From: Micropterix aruncella
Taxonomy: Eukaryota > Arthropoda > Insecta > Lepidoptera > Micropterigidae
Reading direction: 5' to 3'
Assembly: GCA_944548615.1 (NCBI GenBank)
Contig: OX155972.1
Location: forward strand, 6,901,717 to 6,965,716
DNA: 64,000 nucleotides
Part shown: one piece after another, positions 24,443 through 36,165 of the stretch
Position numbering within the stretch: the stretch's first letter is position 1
Layout of the letters: every line of letters begins with the position of its first letter
Position numbers and translations under genes: made by a program
The notes under the pieces: generated by a model
Told to the model about the DNA's origin: nothing
The model's database searches: none
Seen by the model: the letters and a program-made list of their open reading frames with translations, nothing else

Positions 24443-26500
24443 TTAATTTTGCCTATTCAGACCGGGACCCTTGCAAGCGCCTAAAATATTTATAAAAGCC
24501 AACTCCCAAGATTTAACGTCTCCTTCTTTAGCGTTATCGCCAAGGCACTTAATAATTTTTACTTTAAAACAATTATCAAAAGTTAAATTGTGTGCCTTAG
24601 CATGCAATGCTATTGGAAGTTGACTTTCATTGCCTACGCTGGCCCTGTGATTATTTAACCTAATGCTAAGAGGTGTAGTTGTTTCCCCAATATAAAATGC
24701 ATTGCAGGTCTGGCAAAGTAATTGATATACAATATTTTTTGAAATGCAACTACTATTAAAAGGAACTCTGTAACTGTTGGGAGTGTTAGGACTAGTAAAA
24801 TAAATGCTTCGATCTAATAAAGGACATGTTTTACAACGTGATCGACCGCAAGGCTGTAGGCCCAAATTTTTGTTAGTACTAAGATAATTTCGATTTTTTT
24901 TATTAAGTATTGATTTTAAATTAGGAGGTTTTCGAAATGATAAAATTGGTGGTATATCTAATAAACCTTTGGTTGATGGGTCGTTAGCTATAATAGGGAA
25001 TAAATCTGCTAAAATTGGTCGCAGTTTCTCAGTGCCAGGAAAATAAGTAGTACTTAGAAATATTTTATTTTGATTTAAATTTGACACCAATTTAGGTTTA
25101 GGTGAAAATTTTGTTTCGGAATTTATTATATTTTTATCTAACAAAGAGGCAGGATAATTTCTTTCTATTAGTGATTTTTTAAGATTAGAAAGGTACTTAT
25201 CTAGATTTTCTTTATTATTAATTAAACGGTGACCGCGAATGGACATTGAATATGGAATTGACTTTTTGGTATGAAACGGATGACAGCTATCGAAATGTAG
25301 GTATTGCTCTTTGTTTGTAGGTTTTATATGAATTGCAGTTTTAATGGTGCCTTCGGATAGAGTTAGATCAACGTCTAAGAATGTAATTTGATTTTCTGAT
25401 ATAGTATATGTAAAATCTAAGGGTCCGAAATTATTTAAATCTGTAAGGAAGTCAGTGAGTGTGTCATGTCCATGTGGCCAAAACAATATAATATCATCAA
25501 TAAACCTATACCACATTAGTGGTTGTAAATTTTGAGTAAGAAGAAATTTATTTTCTAATAACCCCATGAAAAGATTCGCATAAGAAGGAGCCATTCTTGT
25601 TCCCATTGCTGTACCTTTAATTTGGAGATAAAATTCATCCTCAAAAGAAAAAGCATTCTTAGTGAGGACGAATTCAGCCAACTTACAAAGAAAATTTGTA
25701 GAAGGAATTTGGGGGCTGGGCCTTTGATTAAGGTAATGGGAAATCGCTTCTAAGCCTAAATCATAGGGAATATTAGTATAAAGAGAGACAGCGTCAATTG
25801 TAACAAGTAATAAGTTGTCAGTCTTAGGAATTGTGGTATTTTTTAGAATCTCGATGAAATGGTAACTATCTTTAATGTGTGACTTTAGATTTTTTACAAA
25901 TGGCTGTAGAAAGTAATCGACAAAAGCTGAAATTCTTTCTGTGGGTGAGTTAAAACTAGCTACTATCGGTCTTCCTGGATTATTAGGTTTATGAATTTTT
26001 GGCAATAAGTAAAAATTTGGTGTTCTGATAGGGTTAGGAATTAAAGTGTTAACATCTTCATCTGATAATTTTTCAATGGTTTTTTGTTGTTCAATATATT
26101 TTTTTATTGTATTAGCAAAATTTTGATTCGGATCACTATATAATTTTTTATAGGAAGTTTCGTCTCTGAGTTGCCTCAAACCTTCAGCTACATAGTCTGT
26201 TTTATTAAGGATGACTGTAGTTGAACCTTTATCAGCTGGCAAAATGATGATATTGGTATCTTTGCTTAGATTGTTAAGAGCTGAAAGTTCATCAGATGTT
26301 AAGTTAGGTGTAGGTTTGAGGCTGTTTAAAAATGTTGGTTGTGTAACTTTGTTCATTAAAACTGTAATAAATATTTCTACAGGATGATTTTTTGGAAGAG
26401 AGGGTGGCTCTTTATTAGAATATTGTCGAAATTTTGCCAGTGCGTCATGTAATTTACTATTATTACCATTTTTGTCCCTTGAATGCCAAAACTCACGCCA
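24443..26500 (-). CDS. Penelope-like element: reverse transcriptase with GIY-YIG endonuclease, 5' end in gap
   Basis: 637 residues follow the ATG at 26356, but the frame is open for 48 further codons (beginning WREFWHSRDKNG) up to the N gap, so the real start is lost in the gap. Numbering from that ATG: RPIVASFNSP at 129-138; VTIDAVSLYTNIP with catalytic D188; MGTRMAPSYANLF at 251-263; FIDDI at 285-289 holding the catalytic DD; NQITFLDVDL; a CX4CX2C linker (C503, C508, C511); then a GIY-YIG nuclease from ~541 (NIVYQLLC...FYIGETT) with R566 and E618, ending in the GLN typical of the group. These elements copy their RNA at a nick made by the GIY-YIG nuclease and often carry terminal repeats, none of which I can see. 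There are no stops or shifts, so the element may be young. Telomere-related members lack this nuclease. Confidence 0.93.
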   Translation of the reverse strand, partial: WREFWHSRDKNGNNSKLHDALAKFRQYSNKEPPSLPKNHPVEIFITVLMNKVTQPTFLNSLKPTPNLTSDELSALNNLSKDTNIIILPADKGSTTVILNKTDYVAEGLRQLRDETSYKKLYSDPNQNFANTIKKYIEQQKTIEKLSDEDVNTLIPNPIRTPNFYLLPKIHKPNNPGRPIVASFNSPTERISAFVDYFLQPFVKNLKSHIKDSYHFIEILKNTTIPKTDNLLLVTIDAVSLYTNIPYDLGLEAISHYLNQRPSPQIPSTNFLCKLAEFVLTKNAFSFEDEFYLQIKGTAMGTRMAPSYANLFMGLLENKFLLTQNLQPLMWYRFIDDIILFWPHGHDTLTDFLTDLNNFGPLDFTYTISENQITFLDVDLTLSEGTIKTAIHIKPTNKEQYLHFDSCHPFHTKKSIPYSMSIRGHRLINNKENLDKYLSNLKKSLIERNYPASLLDKNIINSETKFSPKPKLVSNLNQNKIFLSTTYFPGTEKLRPILADLFPIIANDPSTKGLLDIPPILSFRKPPNLKSILNKKNRNYLSTNKNLGLQPCGRSRCKTCPLLDRSIYFTSPNTPNSYRVPFNSSCISKNIVYQLLCQTCNAFYIGETTTPLSIRLNNHRASVGNESQLPIALHAKAHNLTFDNCFKVKIIKCLGDNAKEGDVKSWELAFINILGACKGPGLNRQN

Positions 26501-26700
26501 NNNNNNNNNNNNNNNNNNNNNNNNNNNNNNNNNNNNNNNNNNNNNNNNNNNNNNNNNNNNNNNNNNNNNNNNNNNNNNNNNNNNNNNNNNNNNNNNNNNN
26601 NNNNNNNNNNNNNNNNNNNNNNNNNNNNNNNNNNNNNNNNNNNNNNNNNNNNNNNNNNNNNNNNNNNNNNNNNNNNNNNNNNNNNNNNNNNNNNNNNNNN
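26501..26700. other. Assembly gap (200 N)
   Basis: Exactly 200 N, a conventional filler length, so the true size is unknown. It removes the 5' end of the Penelope-like element. Confidence 0.99.
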
Positions 26701-28229
<1,529 letters not shown>

Positions 28230-28880
28230 AACGGTATTGTGCAGCTTGGGCCATAAGATCCATCTGTTCTCGGATCGGTCCAACTCACAATTCAGATCCT
28301 ATTCAGTATCCTCCTCGTGTAGAAGACTACCCCCGGTAAGACTCTCGCGTATCAGGCCTCACGGCTGGCGGATCGATTTCCGTGGAGGATTGCCTCCCGG
28401 CACTATTGGACGGTTTGCTAACCTTGCGGCGAAAGCCAATCGATATGGGCATTCTTTCTAATTACTGAAGGACTCGGAACACTATGAAAATATACTATTT
28501 CCTAAGAAGTGGGGGTGGATGTTCACCTGCCGTCAACCACTCTTGAAAAAACCAATTGGCTACATGCTCCTGAATTCAGAGCCGGCAAAAGATGCTAATG
28601 GCCCACGAAAGATTCAAACTGAATCATCGCTAAATATACGGAAGGTAGTGGTCGGTCGCGCGTAACCAGTCGGAAGGTTGATTATCCTGATGATTAATTC
28701 AAAACGGAGATATCCATCCTAAAGAGTCAGGATTCGAGGCTGCCTGCTCCTACCTTTTTCGTTGCCTTACCGTAAAGCGTTGGCGTCTGACGGGCATATC
28801 GGCTTAATTAGATGATTGATTTGTATTCATCTCTAAGTGTTCCACACTCAGCTCACGGGAGATCGATTCTGATCATAATG
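28230..28880 (+). repeat. Family C repeat, old diverged copy
   Basis: Recognisable blocks: TTGGACGGTTTGCTAACC, GCGAAAGCCAATCGATATG, ATACTATTTCCTAAGAAG, AACCAATTGGCTACATGCTC and CGTTGGCGTCTGACGGGC. They match family C in the same order but with much substitution. Confidence 0.65.
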
Positions 28881-28894
28881 GGGCCCACAAAGTG

Positions 28895-29546
28895 AGAAAA
28901 TGTCAGGAAAACTTAGCTCTGCGGCATACGCAGTTAAAACAATAAGGCGGCTGACTGATGTAGATACAGCAAGAATAGTATACTTCAGTTACTTTCATAG
29001 CATTATGTCCTATGGGATTCTTTTCTGGGGAAGCTGTGCGGATATCAATAACATCTTTATACTACAGAAACGTGCTGTAAGAGCTATATATAAACTTGGT
29101 CCTCGGGTTTCACTTGAGAAAAATTCAAAGAGATAAATATTCTTACTGTTGCATCACAATATATATACAAAAATCTGTTGTATGTCCACAAGAATATTGA
29201 CAAGTTTAAAAAAAAAGCGACATTCATAATGTTAATACTAGACATAAGCATAACCTTGTTGTACGTGCTACTCGTCTCCACAAAATAAGCAATTCTTTTT
29301 TGGGACAATGTATACGCTTCTATAACAAACTTCCTCATACTATTAGAGAACTATCTGTAAATAAGTTTAAAGCTACCATCAAAGCAAAATTGTATAAAAA
29401 AGCATACTATACAATATCTGATTATGTAAATGACGAAACGGCTTGGGAGTAAGGCTTGGACGCATCATAAGAACATAAAAATAAAAATAATATTTAATTG
29501 TGTCTATATGAATAAAGAACATTTCGATTTTTGATTTTTGATTTTT
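28895..29546 (+). pseudogene. 5'-truncated LINE (Jockey/BS-like), ORF2 C-terminus and 3' tail
   Basis: The plus strand gives KLSSAAYAVKTIRRL, then VYFSYFHSIMSYGILFWG and LQKRAVRAIYKLGPR, the conserved region after reverse transcriptase. After a frameshift near 29118 it continues KEINILTVASQYIYKN and LLYVHKNID. After a second near 29220 it continues NTRHKHNLVV and FYNKLPHTIRELSVNKFK, ending ETAWE and a stop at 29450-29452. The 3' end carries GATTTTTGATTTTTGATTTT repeats at 29526-29546, a LINE tail. It was inserted into or beside family C and encodes nothing functional. Jockey/BS affinity is from the 'YGILFWG...RAI' signature. Confidence 0.85.
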
Positions 29547-29569
29547 AAATTAATCATTGGTCGTTAAAA

Positions 29570-30272
29570 CGTCCTGAAGTAATGTATTCGCCTGTTATAG
29601 TTGACATCTCTGTGTCATCTGTTAGTCAAATATACGCTAAGGTAGTCCTACTCTACTATTTTAATCATGACAATTATCATCTATATTCAACACACCATAA
29701 AGGAACACGAGTAACAACAACCAGACAGCACTTAATCCAAAAAAAGAGAACAAGTTTTGCACAAAAACACTTTTCTTACATTGCTCCTCGACTGTTCAAC
29801 AAAATGAATAGTATTTTTCCTGCAGGACTGAAATCTAGGAATAGTCACGGCGTAAAGAATAACCTAACTAAGTCACTTTTGACTATGGGTCGACAAGAAA
29901 CGGAGACATTAATAACATATATATTAAAATAGAACACGATTTGTGAAATATATGTATATATATTATATAGAGTATTATTTTATATTTATCTATAAAGTAT
30001 ATATTTATTTATGTATGTAAGTGTATATTTATATGTATATACCTAAATTTAATATTATTACGTTTTCTTATTTTGGAGACATATCTAACTTATCAAATGT
30101 AACATAATAATTCAAAGATAATACAGCAAGTTACGAAAACCACTATACCTTCTTTTATATTAAGCCTACCTTAGTACAGGCGAGGCCTAGTTAGGATAGC
30201 TTTGAATTTTAAAAATACATGTAATATTATAGATAAATAAAGAATTTTGAATTTGAATTTGAATTTGAATCT
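29570..30272 (+). pseudogene. Second 5'-truncated LINE: C-terminus, 3' UTR and (GAATTT) tail
   Basis: The frame 29582-29932 contains TRVTTTRQHLIQ, RTSFAQKHFSYIAPRLFNKM and LKSRNSHGVKNNL, the extreme C-terminus of a LINE ORF2. The closest relative in this window is the copy at 59289 (NSSFAQRQLNFIAPKIFNRL). The 3' UTR is TA-rich and ends AAAGAATTTTGAATTTGAAT with GAATTT repeats at about 30241-30272. Reverse transcriptase is absent. Confidence 0.75.
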
Positions 30273-30929
30273 TTAAACTTCTAAACACTAAGTTATGACA
30301 TTCACATTAAATGAAGCTCTAAACACGTGGTTATAGCTAGTTTATATTATATGACGTTATAATAAATGTAGCTGTTGTTCCTCTAATTTCTGCTAAAATC
30401 AGGACAGGGCAAATTGGCCCACTTTTAAGTTTAAAAGCGACGCCCTAGCGTTGAAGTTGGATAAAGTTAGAATTAGCGAGGAAACTCCCGATGAGGGCAC
30501 TTCTTTGTTAATTTGGAGCCCCCTACCAAGTCTCTGTTCAGCTTTTTGTAACAAATTGCCCTAGGGTTACTTCCTAAAGCGTACCTTTATACAATTTCAA
30601 ACAGGACTTTAAAACATGATGAATTTTTAACTCCTCAATTTTAGCCAGAGTAGCAGTATTGATTATAAATCATATTAGATTGATCAACGACGTACTACAA
30701 TCTAAAAATCAGATTTTTATTACGAAACGCAACGTAGATGGCATCATAATATAAATATGATTAATCGACTATTATTACGTTCAATATTGTGACTTTTGTG
30801 GTATAAAAGTATGGCGGGGGACTGTAGATGGCGCTCTAAACATGACTATATGGAATAAAATAGTAATAAAAAACAAATTTTGAAGTTTCAGCTTTTATTA
30901 TTTTATTATTATTTACATGATTATATCAA
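30273..30929. other. No gene seen
   Basis: AT-rich sequence; a GTAGATGGCGCTCTAAACA motif near 30826 is the only distinctive block. Nothing supported. Confidence 0.45.
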
Positions 30930-31250
30930 GTTTACTTTCCTGGCAGGGAAAGTTTTGTGAATACACCCGTGTGTCTGTGTGTATTCCTCCACGATAGCGT
31001 CCACACGCTTTATCCGATTGAGCTAAAATTTGGCATGCAGGTATCATTCCGTCATGGCAAGAATTTTAAAGATTGCTGTTGAAATTTTTCCACCAGGGTC
31101 CAGTTGGTGTACCAGGGTCTACCAGCGCGCTAGTCATGCTTTAATCTCGAAATATTGGAATTAGAGACTTAAAATTCGGTACATAGATGCCTTGTTGGAC
31201 CGAAATCACGTTGTGAAATTTTGTTGAGGATATCTCGTATACGAGCGACG
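30930..31250 (+). repeat. Family E repeat
   Basis: Shares TGTATTCCTCCACGATAGCGTCC, ATCCGATTGAGCTAAAATT and GGCAAGAATTTTAAAGATTG with 46390-46640. Its later half (CTAGTCATGCTTTAATCTCG, ATATCTCGTATACGAGCGAC) is shared with 36690-36830. Non-coding, family unnamed. Confidence 0.7.
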
Positions 31251-31255
31251 AAAAA

Positions 31256-31843
31256 AAAAATACGTGTGGCACTCGGGGACTGCCACGGTAAAGCTATTGC
31301 ATAGCATTTTTAACAACTTATGCAATTATAATTATTTATTTATTTTATTTTTTCTGATATCAGATAACTGCGCTCTATCGGAAAACGTTGAAATTATTCC
31401 GAATCATTTGCGGCTGCGGAAGCAAATGATTCGGAATAATTTAAACGTCTTTCGATAGAGCGCCGCGCACGAATTTTTTATTCAATAAAGCAAAAAACCG
31501 AATTATTCGAAAAAATTCGAAAAAGATAGATAATTAAATTATCTTTAAAATGGTGCAGGTTTCATAATAATACGCCAGATAGTATTTGCGTAGTAGTCGT
31601 TTTTGTGTTCGGTTAGACCTAATTTTACAAATTAATTACACTATGTAATATATACAAAATCTAAAATATTCAAAGCTAAGAATATTAGCAAAATGTTCTT
31701 CTTTAACATATATTTTTTTCGAATCGTAAGCAGTACTCGTTTAGACGTAATTATCAGTTTAAAATCATTAATTTTCGTTAAGAAATTTCTTCATTCGGTC
31801 GCCGCGCTGGCCTAGGCCCGCGATAAAAGCTATGCAATAGCTT
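31256..31843 (+). mobile_element. Hairpin-bearing short element, copy 1
   Basis: A ~590-bp unit shared with 52672-53266 (inverted) and 54381-54980. It starts AAAATACGTGTGGCACTCGG, then GGTAAAGCTATTGCATAGC, and ends CCCGCGATAAAAGCTATGC plus AATAGCTT. The end sequence AAGCTATTGCATAGC is near-palindromic and present at both ends, so the ends are inverted repeats of each other. It encodes no ATG-started protein. The inner hairpin is listed separately. It could be a MITE of an unknown superfamily; no target duplication was verified. Confidence 0.8.
31370..31463. other. 94-nt hairpin in copy 1
   Basis: Arms of 42 bases (31370-31411 and 31422-31463) pair with 3 mismatches around a 10-base loop GGCTGCGGAA. 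Left arm starts GCGCTCTATCGG, right arm ends GATAGAGCGC. The size and shape resemble a long pre-miRNA or an siRNA source. Confidence 0.95.
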
Positions 31844-31869
31844 AAAAAGTTAAATACCGCCGTATTTAA

Positions 31870-32120
31870 TAAATAAGTACATCTTTTGGTATTTCTAAGT
31901 GATAATAGAATTATTAAACATATCAATACAATTTAAATAGGTTTTATAAAGCTCACAGCAGTGCGTGAGTACTCCATTCCTTGATGCATTAGTTTTGAAA
32001 CGCGGCAATCGAAACAGGTCAAATTGGCGTGTGGTCCTCATTGGGGCGTTAATATTGACCTCGCCCACCAGGTCAGAGCAATCGAATATACCATCTATTA
32101 TTTTATGAGGCAAAGAGCAT
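31870..32120 (-). pseudogene. LINE ORF2 C-terminal fragment
   Basis: The minus strand reads KIIDGIFDCSDLVGEVNINAP, RTTRQFDLFRLPRFKTNA and CCELYKTYLNCIDMF. This matches the 'LLxGxIDCPxLLxxINFRVPxRxTR..LF..P..RTN' block at the end of Jockey/R1-type ORF2 (compare 63250-63765, NNINCPDLLNKINLRVPSK). It starts and ends abruptly, with family F on its right. There is no functional domain. Confidence 0.7.
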
Positions 32121-32124
32121 TATT

Positions 32125-33310
32125 CAACTTGCGCCGATAAGATATCGAATTTATTTTAAATAGTAAGGCCACCTCATTAGTAGTATTACAACAACTTATC
32201 GTCTTGAAATTTAAATATCGAACGAACTTATTTTGGATATTTTGCAGTCTGTGAATATGCACCTCATATCAATTACTCTCAATTACTTGCGACTAATGAA
32301 TTCAAATATGTGATAAATGGTTTTAACCCTTCGAGTAGCGGCATAATTTCATGGCAGACCGCGGCAATTTATTGGAATTTCTTGCAATATCGCCGCGCTC
32401 GACAAAAGGTCTTATAACTATAGAACTACTATAGCAATCATAAATAGAATAACTGTGCTATGATCGTATTGAAATTTTGTATATAAAATATTGAAATCTC
32501 ATTTTGTAAAATAATTAGATAATTATGAATAAATATGCGAAAATCGAAAAAGTGAAAAAAACTCGGCATTTCTAACTTGTACTTGTCTTACGGAAAAATA
32601 CGGAACCCTATTTAGAAATTGTAAATACTCTAGTAATCTTTATAATTTCTCTATCAAAGGTAATATTTCGTTTTGCTTATTTACATATAAAAATATTTAG
32701 ATATTAGCTCATAAAAACCAATAAAAATTTTGATGGTTTCTCGAAAAAAAAAATTATGATTTGTGAAAATGGAATTTTATTTATTTTTATTTTATATAAT
32801 TTTTATTCCAACAAAAGAGAAAAACAGCGCTCGGGTCTTATGTTAATAAATAATAATAACAATATTACGGCCAAAATAGTCTCCTTTCTGCGTGTGTATG
32901 ATAGAGTAGGAAGGGTGTGTTTATGTGTGTGATTGTGATGTGTGTTTAATGGGTGTGTGTAAGTACATCTACGTGTATGTGTCATAGTTGTGTATATATG
33001 AGAGTGTGTGATTCTGCACAGGTATGTATCTGTTCAAGCTTTTAAGGTCTGGTCTATTACCGCTCTGATAAACTCCTAAACTTTTACCAGAAATATCCGC
33101 GAAATGAAGCACAACATTATTTTCAGCAGCCGTCTGTGTATCTGTGGTAATAATAAGATATTTGGTATGGCTTTTAGGATGCGTTCGAATTATAAAATAA
33201 TATTACTGTGCGCTCCGGGAGCAATCCGCCAATATTGGTCATTACTTAGTCATTACGGTGTTCTGATGTGCAACCAAATTTGGTCGTTACGTAGCCGAAG
33301 GGTTTATTTT
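32125..33310 (+). repeat. Family F repeat, copy 1 (inverted relative to 42890-43772)
   Basis: Shares long blocks with the reverse complement of 42890-43772: GCGCCGATAAGAT, CTTCGAGTAGCGGCATAATT, AATTTCTTGCAATATCGCCG, AACTCGGCATTTCTAACTTG, CGGAACCCTATTTAGAAATT, ATCCGCGAAATG-like and ATTACTGTGCGCTCCGGGAG. A GT-rich insertion (~32790-33040, many TGTGTG) is absent from the other copy. Non-coding. Confidence 0.85.
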
Positions 33311-33360
33311 CATGCTTTTATTGTATATTCTGAATTAACAAATTGAATACTGAATATGGT
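33305..33360 (+). repeat. LINE 3' tail
   Basis: TTTATTGTATATTCTGAATT then AACAAATTGAATACTGAATA matches the end of the LINE at 51910-51955 (ATTGAATACTGAATACTG). Only the 3' terminus remains. Confidence 0.6.
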
Positions 33361-33821
33361 CCTACAATAAGCAAGAATACAAATAAGTTATTTCCATCTC
33401 TTGAGTTAGTACAGTACCATCCACCGCCTTATATAATACACCTCCAATTTCAGTCAACTCTAAGGGGCAGAAGTTTCCGGCTGTTTTTTGCTTGGAAAAG
33501 TCGACAACGAGTGCACGGGAAGAGGTGTTAATTATTCATTAGCCGCGGAAATTCCCTGCACAACAACTTTAAAACAAAATACTCCGCAGCAAATTTTAAC
33601 GCCACAAAACAACTTGCCTTTTCTTCTCGAAGTCTACCATTTTGTCGGTCTGTGTTGAAAATTTATGAGTCAAGTTTAACACATCGATGAGTTCTGTTTT
33701 TTTTAATACTGAATAGTCACAACCAGGGCGAACCAGGTATAAAACTTTCCCGTCTCTTTTACTGTTCTTAGAAAGAACGCCGCAAATAAAATATAAGCAA
33801 AAAATTAGCTTATTTTCTTTT
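33361..33821. other. No gene seen
   Basis: No frame or repeat match; ordinary AT-rich sequence. Confidence 0.45.
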
Positions 33822-34593
33822 AGTGGCCCATATTCCGTTTTTCGCGTGCTTAAACTAAGCTGGTGCTAAAAATTAAGAACTTAAGTACCTTCGTTATTTT
33901 GTCGGTATTCCGTTTCATCAAAATTAATAACAGGTCTTAAACCTTAAAATTTCCGTTTTGTCTATGGCCGTTCTAAATTGGGGTCTTAATTTTGACAGCT
34001 CGCCGCCCAGTCAGTCGCCCGATCGCTCGTCGCCGCGCCGTTTCGTGTTTGTGTGTCGATTCGCGTTTTCGTTTGTTTTGAAATAAAATGGCAAACAATA
34101 ATAAAGAGAATGTGCCTAAACAAGAATATACAGGCTGATTTATCATAACCTACAAAAAAGTACCCAGGATTTTCAGGGCAAGATATAGATATAAATAAAC
34201 GATTACTTGCTATAATCTGCGCTTATCATCCCTTCTTCGATTTAAAAGCTAATTCTGGGAAAACATCTTTGGAAATTGCAAAGCGAAAAGTCTTCGGAAT
34301 CACAGCGAAAACAAGTTACAAGGCTGTCAGACGAAGACTGATCGATTTTAGACCGTTCTTAGATAAGACCCCGAACAAGACTCATCCGCCATGACAGTTG
34401 TAGAAACGGAATACCAAAAAGGATCTCGACGGTGCTTAACGTCAATTTAAGCACCTGATGATCTCTACATAAGCACGCGCCAGTTAGGACCCATGAAAGG
34501 GAATACCAAAACGTCACTTCAAAAGTAAGCTTCGTTTTAGCGCCTTTTTAGACCCCAATTTAGGTACTTGCGAGAAACGGAATACGGGCCAGT
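33822..34593. mobile_element. TIR DNA transposon remnant with a short coding vestige
   Basis: Left end AGTGGCCCATATTCCGTTTT; right end AAACGGAATACGGGCCAGT, its inverse apart from a few mismatches. A TA may be duplicated at the borders (33821, 34593). Near 34088 there is an ATG with MANNNKENVPKQEYTG then a stop. In another frame at about 34164-34395 the sequence reads KYPGFSGQDIDINKRLLAII ... EIAKRKVFGITAKTSYKAVRRR before a stop: a once-coding basic region of unknown family. Too short and broken for a transposase, so probably non-autonomous. Confidence 0.65.
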
Positions 34594-35221
34594 ATATATG
34601 AAATGTGAAACACGCGAAATCGATTTCAGTCACGCGATCTAGTACACTTACGATAAAAATGACGAGTAACAACATAAGGCTTATTACGGCTTAGTTGCAG
34701 TAAAGCAATATTTTGAGCGGTTTTTTTGGCGAGATATCCACTACGACTTTGGATTTGTCATCTACTACGGGCGTACCCGCCATTACAGGAAGATATAACG
34801 ATATATGATCATCAGCCCAACGTCTTACCATGAAGGCACTGGTAAAGTGAATCCAGATTTCTGTATCTTTTAGTCTGGTCACGAATTCGAAGTCGCATAT
34901 GCGGTCTCTATTTATCGCAGATCCGTGGCACTCTTTGCCTATCAATATCACACGAAATCGGGTGGCCAACGGATAGTTTCAAAGGATAGGTGAGGCAAGG
35001 TCAGCAGCTACCATCGCTCTTTTAAAAACGTACGTTTCCATACTCCCCGGCTATTCGCCGGATTAAGTAATCATGGCTGACACGGCCTGGTACGCAAACC
35101 ACCCAGTTTCGACCGAGGTGTTCTCCTGGCTCCGTACGTGTGATTTCAAGTATCTGCGACTGCAAGTTACAGCTGCAAGCAGAGTTCTCAGCGGTACTTC
35201 TAAGCTACACGCCAGGCCAGG
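34594..35221. other. Unrecognised, repeat-like
   Basis: Contains AGGAAGATATAACGATATATG near 34789, similar to GAGGAAGTTATAACGATATG near 35809. The two stretches may be diverged copies of one repeat. No gene. Confidence 0.35.
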
Positions 35222-35642
35222 CCACACGATGCGGTGCGTTTGCGGCGCGTCGCCTGAGCGGTGCCGCTGCGGCGTCCTATATACAAATATGCATGGTATG
35301 TTACACGGTGCGTTCCGGCGTCGCACCGCATGCAAACCGGGGATATGCGCCGGAGCGGCACCGCTCAGTTGTTAAGTGCAGCCGAAAGAGGGTACATGCT
35401 TGCCTGTTTCATTTGTTTTCACGCATATTTGTTAATTTTTAATCGAAGTGTTTAAAATAAGTACCAACTAAGAAGATATTGGCATTGACTACCTCATTTC
35501 ATTAATTCTACGTACAATTAACTACAACATTACTCGCCCACTGCGGCGTCATAGTAACGTTACGGCGCCGCACTGTGCACTGTACGCGTGTACGCCCATA
35601 CGGCGAACTCTTTGCGATGCGGCGCCGCACTGCATCATGTGG
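35222..35642. mobile_element. GC-rich fold-back element (~420 bp)
   Basis: Ends CCACACGATGCGGTGCG (left) and, inverted, CCACATGATGCAGTGCG (right). Inside, a 21-base arm at 35254-35274 (CTGAGCGGTGCCGCTGCGG...) pairs with 35348-35368 with one mismatch. The 73-base loop itself contains CGGTGCG...CGCACCG. Much more GC-rich than its surroundings. Frames of ~100 residues across it come from the GC bias and are not conserved proteins. Confidence 0.65.
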
Positions 35643-36165
35643 ACCGGCTCTAAGTCCCTCTTCGAGGAGGCTATCGGGAGCTGATGAGGTGCCATGAGTA
35701 GGTTCGACCAAGGTAACGACAAGAAAGCCATTACCACACAAGCTACGCGGAAAAATGAGGTATTATCACTTTCGGGGTCTCATCTACAACTGGCGAACCC
35801 GTCACCCGAGGAAGTTATAACGATATGTAATCGTTCTTTTAGCATGAAAAGAGCGTATTACCGTAGGGACAACACCGTCCTCTGTATAGCTACACCAACT
35901 CACACGTCGGAAGCTAAAAACTTACGCTAGGCGCTGGGAAACAAACAGCAAGCAGCCTCACCCCTGACTACCAGATTTGGCCAGATTTTTCTGTCCCATA
36001 GTCTGGTTAAAGTCGTGGCAGACGCTGGCAGCAACCCTGGCGGGGTAAGTCTCTCTACAAGGAGGCTACCAGATGAGAGTTGAAGCGTGATTTGGGCAGG
36101 CCTGATTACATAGAGTTGGTTGACAAAACCCAAGCTGCACGGACCCATGAGGTACCCCACGGTAT
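35643..36165 (+). repeat. Family D repeat
   Basis: Blocks GGCGGGGTAAGTCTCTCTAC, AGGAGGCTACCAGATGAGAG, ATTTGGGCAGGCCTGATTAC and CCCAAGCTGCACGGACCCAT match 46790-46990. The 35643-35700 part (TAAGTCCCTCTTCGAGGAGG) looks like a second, shorter unit of the same family. Non-coding. Confidence 0.65.

Noticed and set aside
31264..31458. Similar 64-84-residue frames in all three hairpin elements
   Set aside because: They start at GTG, not ATG, and run through the hairpin arm. The frame is kept because the copies are similar and the length change (9 bp) is in a TTTA tract. No independent sign of coding.
35073..35442. Several ~100-residue frames on both strands
   Set aside because: Produced by the GC-rich fold-back element, where stops are rare by composition.
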